A stretch of 64,000 nt of DNA from Sthenelais limicola (lineage: Eukaryota; Annelida; Polychaeta; Phyllodocida; Sigalionidae), in the NCBI GenBank assembly GCA_942159475.1, contig OW804096.1, forward strand, positions 135,245,625 to 135,309,624. The letters run 5' to 3'. The notes below the pieces were generated by a model. The model saw only the letters and a program-made list of their open reading frames with translations, ran no database searches and had not been told where the DNA came from. Position 1 is the stretch's first letter; every line of letters starts with the position of its first letter. The position numbers and the translations under genes were made by a program. Of the stretch, positions 12,121 to 21,591 are shown one piece after another.

Positions 12121-12285
12121 AAAAAGCATTATAAATTTTGCACCTTGTTTTATTTGTTTGGGCAGTCTGGAAGACCTCATTGCAGATGTACATTAAAGCC
12201 CGATTCCAGATGATTGTTATTGCTATGTATGATGTTATTATAAATTGTATGTGCATACAAAAGTCGGAATCAAAATCTTTATATA
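12121..12285. repeat. Interspersed repeat R, copy 1
   Basis: About 160 bp, shared with 39236-39392. Common stretches include TTTTATTTGTTTGGGCAGTC, TGGAAGACCT and ATAAAGCCC-like text, ending near AAAATCTTTATATA. It has the look of a LINE 3' end, but no coding part is attached. Confidence 0.65.
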
Positions 12286-12901
12286 TATATATAATGGGTT
12301 AATGTTTCTTATTGCCAGAGGCTCATAATAAAAGTGATGGACGATGACGCACAAAATTTCCGTAGGTTTCCCTTCTAGCTAAGAAAGAAATATTGAAATT
12401 ATAAACATTAAAATGAAAATTGAATTGAAAAACATGAAAATTGGTTGTATAGACTTCCAGGTCAAAGTAGCCTACCCCTAGGTATGACCATAAGACCTGT
12501 CTATCAAGTCATTTTCTGTTCCCATCAAGGTCCTTTTATTTTAATAGAGTGTTTTAAGGGTGCTGATAAATGAATCGTAGATAAAAATGCACAAAATGAG
12601 AGGTTTTGTGAATACTATTTCCTAGATCTCTTCTCATTGCCAATTTAGAAAATAATAGGGCTGAAGAAGTCTATATTTGCTTAGTCAGAATTTAGAGAAG
12701 GAATGTATCTTTAAGGAAGTGTTTTTCTCACCTGTCAGATAATAATCCCATCACCTGACTAATAGTGAATGAGCCTCATATCAGTGGGCCCGCATTATTA
12801 TACTCTTGCTCTCAGAGAAAGAAACACATCCCTTCAACTCTTCAACAATTCACATTTAAATACAACCTGATCATCAAAGATCAAATTCATCTGCAGAAGG
12901 A

Positions 12902-12926
12902 ATGGATTCTACAACTATTTCCAGTG
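12902..12926 (+). CDS. Candidate first coding exon of the class A GPCR
   Basis: ATG at 12902 (context AGGAATGG, purine at -3 and G at +4) reads MDSTTISS plus one base and runs into the donor GTGAGT at 12927. An in-frame TAA about 45 bases upstream supports this ATG. The exon ends in phase 1. The acceptor at 33788-33789 (TTCCTTTCAG) starts the large GPCR exon two bases into a codon, so joining gives GTG (Val) and keeps the frame. The product would be 346 residues with a Ser/Thr-rich extracellular start. This is inference: extra exons in between, or a different first exon, cannot be excluded without transcripts. Confidence 0.5.
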
Positions 12927-13103
12927 GTGAGTGTGGTTTACAAATTATAATTTTGTCATAAGTTTGTATTTTTAAATATTTTATTCACTCCTTCAACTTA
13001 GGGATCTGGTCTTAAGAACTGTCCCTGGAGCATTGGATTTTAACCATTGTTTACTCTTAGATCAAGTTACGGTATGACTTTACTTACAGAAAAAAATGTA
13101 AAT

Positions 13104-13338
13104 GGGTCAGATTTTCAAAAAATGTACAATTGGCAGCTGTATACATTTAATAAATTCTGCTAAATTAGGCTGCAATTTGGTCAATACTAGGTAACTTTGG
13201 GTATATTCGGCATTGCATTGATTCTAGCAATCTGTTTGGTTAAGTTGAACTGTATTTTGAAGTTCATTTTCGTCTGAAATTTGGGGTATTTGTGATGATT
13301 GGCGAAGTTGAATTATACATTTTCTGAAAATCTGACCC
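13104..13338. mobile_element. MITE family A, complete
   Basis: 235 bp, ends GGGTCAGATTTTC and GAAAATCTGACCC, flanked by AAAT (13100-13103 and 13339-13342). It lies about 170 bp downstream of the candidate GPCR exon 1. Confidence 0.95.
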
Positions 13339-13405
13339 AAATATAATCATTACGATAAGTCATGGTTCCATTTCCAGGGGAGAACTTCGGGGGAAAACAA
13401 TTATT

Positions 13406-14170
13406 GTGAAGGCCAGTTTGTCAATCTCAAGGCGGTGCCTTAGAAAGTGTGAATGCACTGACCCCTTAGTAATTAGAAACATAACACAATACCCACAAAA
13501 CATACCTGTATTGAAGACATGCGTAGAGTGTAAAACCAATACCTGTATATGGGAGCGAACAATGAATACTGATGGTAGAAACAGCTGAGTCAAAAGACCT
13601 GGCCCTATGGGGCATCCCTCAAGCGTGGCAAACCACGATGTGAATGTTGTCTATGGCAAAATAACATGTAATTCCAAAAATATCATCTACATCATTGAAT
13701 GCATTAAATGCAAAGAATACTATGTAGGGGAAACCTCAAATTCATTACGTCAGAGGTTACAAGGCCACCTTCATGATATTCGGTCTGAACAGAAAAAACC
13801 AGTTGCTGAACATTTCAATGATATATTCCATACTGCAGAGGAAAATATGGTAATTTACCCAATAGAACAAATATTAGAACAAGGCTCAGACGAAAAAAAA
13901 CATAAAAAAAGATTACAAATTGAAGGGAAATGGATACAGGCACTCAACACTGTCGAACCTAATGGAATGAACATAAAATTGACAGAAATGGGAACTATTG
14001 CCTTTGTCACAGTATATAATGCAACCTCCACAAAAATCACCAAAATTGTTAAAAACACATACCAAAACCTGCAAAACTTATATCGTGGACATTTTAGAGA
14101 TGAGCTAGTCTTTGGATACAGAAGAAACCCAAATATCAGTAATATGTTAGTTTCATCTAAACTCAGCTGA
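13406..14170 (+). pseudogene. Penelope-like element remnant with GIY-YIG endonuclease
   Basis: The ORF at 13607-14170 (187 codons) contains the GIY-YIG hallmarks IIYIIECIKC, KEYYVGET, LRQRLQGH and a late Glu in LQIEGKWIQ. In Penelope-like retroelements this domain follows the reverse transcriptase and supplies the nicking endonuclease. The preceding open stretch (13406-13588) in another frame carries cysteine clusters (CLRKCEC, CVECKTNTC) resembling the linker upstream of GIY-YIG. No RT sequence is present, so the copy is 5'-truncated and frameshifted. A free-standing GIY-YIG gene is less likely given the surroundings. Confidence 0.75.
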
Positions 14171-14388
14171 AATTGATAGATTTATACCCTATTTTCTTTC
14201 CTACGGCACAAAACAATGCGGAACTGCCAGCTAATGCTGCAGTTTTGTTGATTCGTAAAAAACTCAAAATCAGTTCTCCGATAAAATAAAGAAAAAATAA
14301 AAAAATAAAAACGTATTATATTTCTACATCCCCAAAGAAATAATGAGTTAGAACCTGTTGCCAGTGCAAACATACTAACAAATCATAC

Positions 14389-14403
14389 ATACATATATAC
14401 ATG

Positions 14404-14435
<32 letters not shown>

Positions 14436-14757
14436 CATACATACATATATATACATACATGCATGCATGCATACATACATACATCTTACTTACATACATA
14501 TATACATGCATACATACATACATATATACATACATATATACATACATATATACATGCATACATACATACATACATATATACATGCATACATATATACATG
14601 CATACATACATATATACATGCATACATACATATATACATGCATACATACATACATACATATAATTATACATACATACATATATACATGCATACATACATA
14701 CATATATACATACATACATATATACATACATACATACATACATGCATACATACATAC
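14389..14757. repeat. (CATA)n microsatellite
   Basis: About 370 bp of CATACATA with interspersed TATA and GCAT variants. It starts about 220 bp after the Penelope-like ORF. The many Tyr/His/Ile/Met-rich ORFs on both strands come from the repeat. Confidence 0.95.
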
Positions 14758-15098
14758 AGCAGAAGAACAAAGGTGGACACCAGCGTCATGATATAAACGC
14801 CTGTAGTCGGCAAAAAGATTGCATACAAATCTAAATTTAGACACCCAAGACTCCTCTGACAAGGATTTAACATTAGTTGCCTCCTCCTTTTAGCTGATTA
14901 TGCCAGAAGGTAGTATGGACCATTAGCTAAATGCATGGAGGGAGAGAGAGAGATAGTCCTACTTTTGTTCATCATGTTTCATACACATACATGTAATCAA
15001 CTTGTAGTAGATGTGAAATAATTGGAGAGAACGGAACTCAGTGCCAGTAATTGGATATATATAATGCTTTTATTCAAGATAACTCATATAGTTACATA

Positions 15099-15126
15099 GA
15101 TAATAATAATAATAATAATAATAATA
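15099..15126. repeat. (TAA)n microsatellite
   Basis: About nine TAA units. This may be the tail of a LINE similar to the one ending at 21177. The following 40 bases (TTTATTTCCAAAATTAAGAT) resemble that element's 3' end on the - strand. Confidence 0.7.
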
Positions 15127-15667
15127 ACCAATTCTTTATTTCCAAAATTAAGATTCTACAGGAAAATAGGTTATGGGCATATCCGAAGATCTCTTCCAGC
15201 CCATGCCTTCTTGTTAATCTTAGGCTTGGTTTTGTTTCCTACAACTACTGGACAGCTAGAGCTATAGAATAATGTTATAAACCAGTTTGTGGTCTTTACA
15301 ATTTTTACTATTAAATATGTCCGTATTTTTACTAAATATGTTCTTATTATTAGAAGGACGTTTGTTGAAAAAGTACTACACAAGCTAGTTTTGTCAGACT
15401 GGCGTTAAATAAGTGTGACATAGTAACTAATAAAAGCAAGTAAATATGACAAGAGTAATGTGACTGACATGGTATAACAGGGATACAGAACAGAACAAGT
15501 ACGATAAAAGGATGCAACAAGACGTTCAACATAGTTTGTGTGGCGAAAAGTACCCAAAACAGAGCATACATTTAGTACAGTAAAAATAACAGACAGTTAT
15601 ATATATATAAAGTTTATATTAGGATTTTGTCAAGTATTTGTCAGGTATGTGACTCCATCCATCACCC

Positions 15668-16235
15668 CATTTTGTCTTTGATATAGGAGCTAAAAGCGTG
15701 TCTATCTGAAATTTTATGTGCTTCAGTGGCAAGTTTATTCCATTCTACTTGGCATTTATAAATGACTGAATTTTGAACTGGTGGTTTTTGGGGTTATTGT
15801 TTTTAGGTTTTTGCGTCCCACGTCATGACTTCTGGTCCTCAAATTTCTATGATCAACATTGTCTGAGTTTTGAGCTAAATGGTGGGCAATCTCAACTATA
15901 TGTAATTTTCTTCTTTTAGCAAGGGGTAAAATATTCATAATTTTATGCTCCTCATCTACATTTTCAAATCTATTTTTGTCAAATATAGTCCGTAATGCTG
16001 AATTTTGTAGGGATTGGAGTTTATCAAGTAAATGTTTTGGTCCAGAGTCATAGACGAAGTCGCAAAAATCAAAGTGGGGAAGAATAGCCATTTTAAAAAG
16101 ATCATGTTTTGCTTTTTTAGTCAAAGAGTCTTTTGCTTTATAGAGCAGTCTAGTTTTCAGTGATATCTTTTTTATGAGGTTATTTAGATGTGGCCTGAAG
16201 GAGAGTGTATTATCCAATAAAAACCCTAGGTACTT
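15668..16235 (-). pseudogene. LINE ORF2 C-terminal fragment
   Basis: On the - strand the 3' part of an RT ORF reads YLGFLLDNTLSFRPHLNN (near 16230), then LLYKAKDSLTKKAKHDLFKM, LQSLQNSALRTIFDKN and HKIMNILPLAKRRKLHI. After a frameshift near 15775 it ends with VEWNKLATEAHKI and a stop near 15668. These are the usual post-RT motifs of CR1/L2-type ORF2. The catalytic palm is absent, so this is a 5'-truncated dead copy. Confidence 0.8.
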
Positions 16236-16450
16236 GTAGATAAGAAAGGTAGCGTGCAGATAAGAAAAAAAGGAAAAGATTTTGGTCCTCTGCCCATTTA
16301 CAGGTCTTCCTCGACCGCCCTAACTAAATAATGATTAAGTTGAAGGGGGGAGAGGGATCGTAGTATACCTGGTTTGCCGATGTGGTTGGTGTTCAAGGAA
16401 TGGAATAAACCCTTGTCTTGTAATGGTTGTTATTTATTTAAATCACAAGC

Positions 16451-16486
16451 TTTCGCCGCTAATTGGGCTTCATCAGGTGTAAATAA
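16451..16486 (-). ncRNA. Hammerhead-ribozyme-like motif
   Basis: Read on the - strand: CTGATGA (16476-16470), a short stem-loop AGCCCAATTAGCGGC (3 bp GCC/GGC), then GAAA (16454-16451) followed by GCTTGTG. The order CUGANGA, stem II, GAAA is the hammerhead core. Minimal hammerheads with very short stem III are known in Penelope-like elements, which exist in this window. Stem I and stem III pairing is not convincing by eye. Confidence 0.4.
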
Positions 16487-17043
16487 TGATTATTTATTAT
16501 TATAATACATTCTTTCATTAAGAGACATAATATTACATTTTGTTTGTTTTTATAATCAGTCTAGTTCAATGCTCGATTTCAAGCAATCTTATATTGTGAG
16601 ATTATTTAGTTTCAAGTTCTTCACATCAAAACCATCTTACTTCCAGAGGGCATAGTCCGCATTCGAATTCAATGATACATCAATACATCAACATGACTCA
16701 ACAATTAAATGTTTAGCTTATCCCTTACCCCGTCCCACCTTAATAATCAGCAGCATATCTATTGGACAAGATATCGCAAACACACTCTCCACCTCCACCA
16801 CCACATCCCTTCTAGAATCACCATTCAATGACTCACATACACTAAAACTTCATTATCGGGGTAAAACAATATTGCAATCATTTCTGCGGATTCAGATTTT
16901 CTATTTGCCTCTTTTCTTTGCTAGATACACTAGCACACACAACCTGTTGTGACAGGAAGCTGCGAGTTCAAGAGAGTCCCCCCACCGGTGCGTCTTCCGG
17001 CTTAGAGTCCCCGGCTACGGCGTGGTAAACTATTCTATTGGGC

Positions 17044-17345
17044 AATTAGAGCCTGAGTTTATTGTCCGAGCTGGCCCTCTATGCCTGACGGGAATCCTGT
17101 CGAGGCCGGAGGCCGAGACAGGTTTCCGAAGGCATAGAGGGCCAGCGAGGACAATAAACGAAGGCTCTAATGGATTTAGTCCCCGTTGGTTGGGCTGTTT
17201 ACCGGAAGTTCTCTAGGCATAGAGGGCCAGCGGGACCGGTAGTGACCACTGGCCCTCTATGCGTCTATAACGGGCCAGCTCAGACCAACCAACGGGGACT
17301 AAGCCTTTCTAACGGTCCCCGCCAGACCAACCAACGGGGACTAAC
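17044..17345. repeat. GC-rich nested foldback
   Basis: The outer hairpin at 17046-17168 pairs TTAGAGCCTGAGTTTATTGTC with its inverse. It also contains GCTGGCCCTCTATGC mirrored as GCATAGAGGGCCAGC. The same 15-mer forms a second hairpin at 17217-17260. TAGTCCCCGTTGGTTGG (17179-17195) is inverted at about 17290-17306 and again at about 17329-17343. No coding potential. Confidence 0.8.
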
Positions 17346-17524
17346 ATTGCTTAGACTTGATTTGATCAGATTCTGGGATGTTTTTTCTCTCTATAGAATC
17401 CCGCTGCGTCGTACGATCACTGGTCTGCCGGGATCTATTGTTTTTGGAGCCCTCCCCTCGCGCTTCCGGTATTGCGCAATGCATATTCTCCATAAGCGGG
17501 TGCCAACGTCTAGCGTCATGTCTA

Positions 17525-17660
17525 AAAGCAATAATTCCCTTGGTGGTTTCTTCTTTTCACGGGTACTGTTGCCTGAGGGAAGTTCGAGGGCTTGCCAGAG
17601 ATCTTCCGTTACGCAACAGTACCAGTGAGCAGAAAAAAAAACCTCGGGAATTATTTCTAT
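17525..17660. repeat. Short inverted repeat
   Basis: GGGTACTGTTGC and GCAACAGTACC face each other across about 40 bp inside a broader imperfect palindrome (TTCCCTTGGTGG near 17535, CCTCGGGAA near 17643). Similar GC-rich palindromes occur at 30355-30486. Confidence 0.6.
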
Positions 17661-18590
17661 ATTACTAACACACCTTGAGTGTTCTGGCCTATCCTCCATT
17701 TGTCATTCGCGGTGACTTCATAAAACCCATTAATTTTTGGATCAAGCAATTTTTGGGTTAGGAATTTGTGTTGACTGAATTTTTCAGTGGCTATTTCCGT
17801 AAGGATATTTACTTCCACCCTCTCCCAAACTAGCATCTGTTTTGAGGTAACCGCCTTGTCTAGTTTTCCACTGAGCCGCTTGGCGTGCATGGAGTTTGGC
17901 ACCTTGTTGATTACCTTAGCCTGATGTGGGAGGCCGTAGAACTTCGCTTTTGAACATTGGTATGCGTGTTCCGCAGAGGGGTATGTAACTCCCTTGTATC
18001 TAATTGTGATGTGTTTCAGGAAAATGAGTCATAAGTCGCAAAATTGATATTTTCCAAAGTGATATATTCCCAAGTTCTCTTTGTAGGAATGTCCTCATTT
18101 TTGGTGTGACTAACGTTGGATGAAGTATGAATACATGTACTAAATTGCAAGACAGTGTATCAAATATTGTCATGCCTTCATAGGGTCATCCCATAGAGTA
18201 TATCTAGCTATTTTAACACTAACTGTCAACCGAAAAATATTGAAAACATTTTTTCCAGAAATAAAAATATCAAACTTAAAATATAAAAATACTTATTAGA
18301 TACCCTTAATGTTTATATTCATTGGAATCCCCTTGGTCTCATCTTTTCAAATATGATGATATCACAAAACCCAATTTTTGCGACTTATGACTCATTTTCC
18401 TGAAACACATCAGAATTTCAATAGGATAAAAGTTTGGGTAAAAGCTTTGTCTTCCATGAAACCCTAATCCACCATTGCCAACTGGTAATTGAGACACCTC
18501 CACTGGCCTGCAGCCAGGCGGAACGAGGTTGAGATCAGTGGATGCGAAGGATTTATGTGCTTTTTGTTTCTCTGCTATTTATAGCAGAGA
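17657..18590 (-). pseudogene. LINE ORF1 C-terminal NADAR domain, interrupted by MITE B
   Basis: Read on the - strand from 18590: DLNLVPPGCRPVEV, then GLGFHGRQSFYPNFYPIEI. A 408-bp MITE (18006-18413) intervenes, and the frame resumes with RYKGVTYPSAEHAYQCSKAK, LDPKINGFYEVTANDKW and a stop at 17657. This is the NADAR (YbiA-like N-glycosidase) fold. It matches, segment by segment, the ORF1 C-terminus of the LINE at 26247-28172 (DLHLLPAH, IGFHGEHSIFSNFY, YASAEHCYQ, FYEVTTSLKWG), so it is a diverged copy of the same type of ORF1. The usual final WGxG is altered to WRIG. Removing the MITE and one 4-bp duplication restores the frame. Confidence 0.8.
18006..18413. mobile_element. MITE family B inside a NADAR ORF
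   Basis: 408 bp, ends GTGATGTGTTTCAGG and CCTGAAACACATCAG, with AATT on both sides (18002-18005 and 18414-18417). The coding sequence on each side joins perfectly when the element and one AATT are removed, which fixes a 4-bp target duplication for this copy. Confidence 0.95.
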
Positions 18591-19375
18591 AACAAGGGTA
18601 TTACTATGAAATACGCCAATCACTGATAGTGGATCACATCTGATAATATTCTTTAGCTGTCTGTGAGGTGTTTAAGCATGCCTTATCTAATCCTTTCGAT
18701 CAGGTCCTATATTTCACACTCCGTCGTTATTGTTACACTGATAGCTACTGATTGACAGCTTTTCTATAGCCAAGGGAGCTGATTGGCTCTTAGCTGATTG
18801 GTCAGCGTGAGCGTGAGTGACAGTGGTGGAGCAGGGGTTTGTTTACATCCACACACACTCTCCACTGAATTGACCTCTCACCGAGCGGGAGTTAACTCCT
18901 CCCCTCTGCCCCGCTGACCTCATTTTGTACACCTCCGAGAAACAGTGGGCACTGGACACGCATGTATACATGCCCGTATAGGTAATGCAATGGTAGAGAG
19001 TAACGTCTGCCTGTTTTGTTGAACCATTTCTAACCTCTGGTTGTACACATCGCCAGAGACAAATAGAGAGATATTTTAGCAAAGAGAAGTGGGCATAGAT
19101 GTATGACGTATTTAATGGGAAGATAATTCGAATTTCTCTTAAAATCATGGAAGTTATTAAGAAGCTATAACCGGGCTGCTCCCTCTCTATTCCAGATTGT
19201 GGAGTCTGTGGCTTAACCCCTTTATACCTCTTGAAGCTTTAGCCTTTAGGAATATATATATATATATAAATGATACTGGTACTTCTATACAGTGGCCGTC
19301 GTGGGTTTGTTTGTCTGAGGTTGCACCGCGTGGAGTCCCGGGAGACAGTGGGCGGAGCATAGCCCCGCTCGTGGA
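18419..19375. other. Non-coding stretch
   Basis: Apart from the NADAR fragment up to 18590 and a small palindrome TTTCTCTGCTATTTATAGCAG (18568-18592), nothing is recognised. Short ORFs here have no family features. Confidence 0.5.
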
Positions 19376-19379
19376 GAGG

Positions 19380-19592
19380 TTAATTGGCAGATCTACACAT
19401 TCACTTAATTCTGCTAAATTAGGCTGGAAAATGATGAAGAATGGGTATATCTGAGTATATTTGGTATCAGATTGGTTTAAAGTATCAGTTCTGTTACGTT
19501 AAACTGCATTTTGAAGCTCATTTCTGTCTTAAATGGGGGTTATTTGAGAGGATTGGTGAAGGCGAATTGTACATTTTCTGAAAATCTGACCC
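19380..19592. mobile_element. MITE family A, left-truncated
   Basis: Starts inside the left arm (AATTGGCAGATCTACACATT) and ends GAAAATCTGACCC. It belongs to the subfamily carrying GGGTATATCTGAGTATATTT. Confidence 0.85.
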
Positions 19593-19619
19593 ATATGCAC
19601 CCCTCACACAACCATAGTC

Positions 19620-19765
19620 TCCCGCCAACAGATCGACTGGGGATCGGCGGGAGTGGGGGTAGGGGGTTCAGCTGGAGTGGGTGGGGTGGGGGAGGTCGGC
19701 GGGAGTGGGGGGAGAGGTCGGCAGGAGTGGGGGGAGAGGTCGGCAGGAGTGGGGGGAGGGGGGTT
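19620..19765. repeat. G-rich minisatellite
   Basis: Repeats of about 22 bp (GGTCGGCAGGAGTGGGGGGA), four to five copies, with upstream GGCGGGAGTGGGGG variants. The + strand could form G-quadruplexes. Confidence 0.85.
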
Positions 19766-20094
19766 GGAATTGCATATAATTGCGATATAATCTCATATGG
19801 TACTGTGCCCTGAGGGAACAGTGTTATGTTTTTTGTGCAATATTTGTACTTTGAAATGTTCGGATATAAGTTAAAATGTAAACTTTGTAGGTAAATATTT
19901 TGCATTTTCAGTCTAAACATGCCTAAAGTGCAATAACAATAAGTTGACATCAGGCACAAATGATTGTGGCAGAGAAAATCGTTTCCAGTGGAAACGCCAA
20001 GTATATGAATTAAGTTGACACTGATTACAAAGTTAAATATGTTAACAGTTGATCAAATCGGTGCATAACTTGATAATTAGTTAACTTAGTACTT

Positions 20095-20283
20095 GTTAAA
20101 AAAAATGAGTCACAAGTCGCCAAAAATGGATTTTGAGATATTATCATATTTGAAAAGATGAGATCAAGCCGATTCTAATGGTAATAAACAGTAGGATATC
20201 ATAATAGTGTTTTTATATGCATAGATATATTTAATACATTACCGTGAAATTGTGTAATGTCTTAATGGCACTAGCAGCATTAA
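20095..20283. mobile_element. MITE family B, left part of a split copy
   Basis: Contains AAATGAGTCACAAGTCGC and TTTTGAGATATTATCATATT as in other family B copies. It runs to the TTAA at 20280-20283 and resumes at 28621-28724. The two parts together make one element split by the TTAA-targeted insertion between them. Confidence 0.85.
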
Positions 20284-21591
20284 AGGCAAACGCTACTATT
20301 CACTGCCACGCCCCCCTTTTCCATATACCAAATATACGGGCATTTTACGTACTATTGCTTTAGCACTGCAGTCTATGAGGAAACGGCCCATTTTTTCATG
20401 TTGTATAGTATAAAACAAACAATTAATGGCTACTCCTACTGTCCCAAAACTTTCTACACATATAGTGCAGGTTATATACTACATATTAAAAGGAAAAAAA
20501 ACATATGTCATCGAGTTAGATTTTTTTTTATGGCTGTCTGAAATAGACATGTTTGGGGAACTGAGCTAACTGTGGGTACCCTCAGTTGTACCCATTTAGT
20601 ATGCAAGTCTATTGGGAAGTGCTGCATTTTTCTTTCACGGTTTTGGGAATAAAACAAAAATGAAAACTCCTAATGTCCAAACATTTTCTACACATATAGT
20701 GCAGGTAATATTCTACACATATATAGGGAAAAAAATGTATGTCATCACGCTAAAAAAATAATTGTAGCTGTTTGAAATAGACATGTTTAGGAAACATAGA
20801 ACACATTGAAACAGCAGATTTTATGGTTGTCATGCCATGTTTCAAAGCCCCATAATTCAGAAACTAGCATGGTGACCCATTATTTTTTTTTCAGTTTTAT
20901 GAACACACATACTTCAAGAACCATATACTAAAGAATCAGAAAAATGACATTTAATTTCGATGAGAGAGAAAAAAATGTTTTTATTAAATTAGTGAAAAAA
21001 AAGTGGGTTTTTTCGAGTTTTTAATTTAAAATTTGCATTTCATATTTTTTGTTTTGAGAATAAAAATAACCATGCATTCTATAAAAAAAGAGGCATAGAA
21101 TTATTGGCAAAATAATACTCTCTCTAAAACTGTTAACCTTACTTAAATTGAGGGAATATAAATAGCAAATATGAACTATAATAATAATAATAATAATAAT
21201 CGATTTTATTTCCATCACACAGTTATACATGAATTGAGTCGAATAATAATGGAATTGGAGGACTGTCTGTGCTATTCACAGCTCTTCCGAGCTCCCCGTT
21301 GTTTGGAACATATAAAATGATCTAACATATAAATTATAACAGTTGACTAGTTGACTATGCGTAAATATATGAATAAGGCGTACAAAAGTGTACGTATATA
21401 TACAAGGGCGGGTGTGCAAGCACCCTGTCCGACCTATGTCGGTTTTCTTCAGTTTATAAGTTTTCTTATATTGTTGTTATTGGTTGGAACTTTAGCATTA
21501 CTGGCTAGTGGGATATACAGTGAAATTCAGTCCCCAGTCACGAGGGCATCAATTATTCAGTATCTTCAATATACATATATAATACTTCCGG

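Noticed and set aside
14383..14862. Several long ORFs rich in Tyr, Met, Cys, His or Ile
   Set aside because: They arise on both strands and in several frames from the CATA microsatellite.
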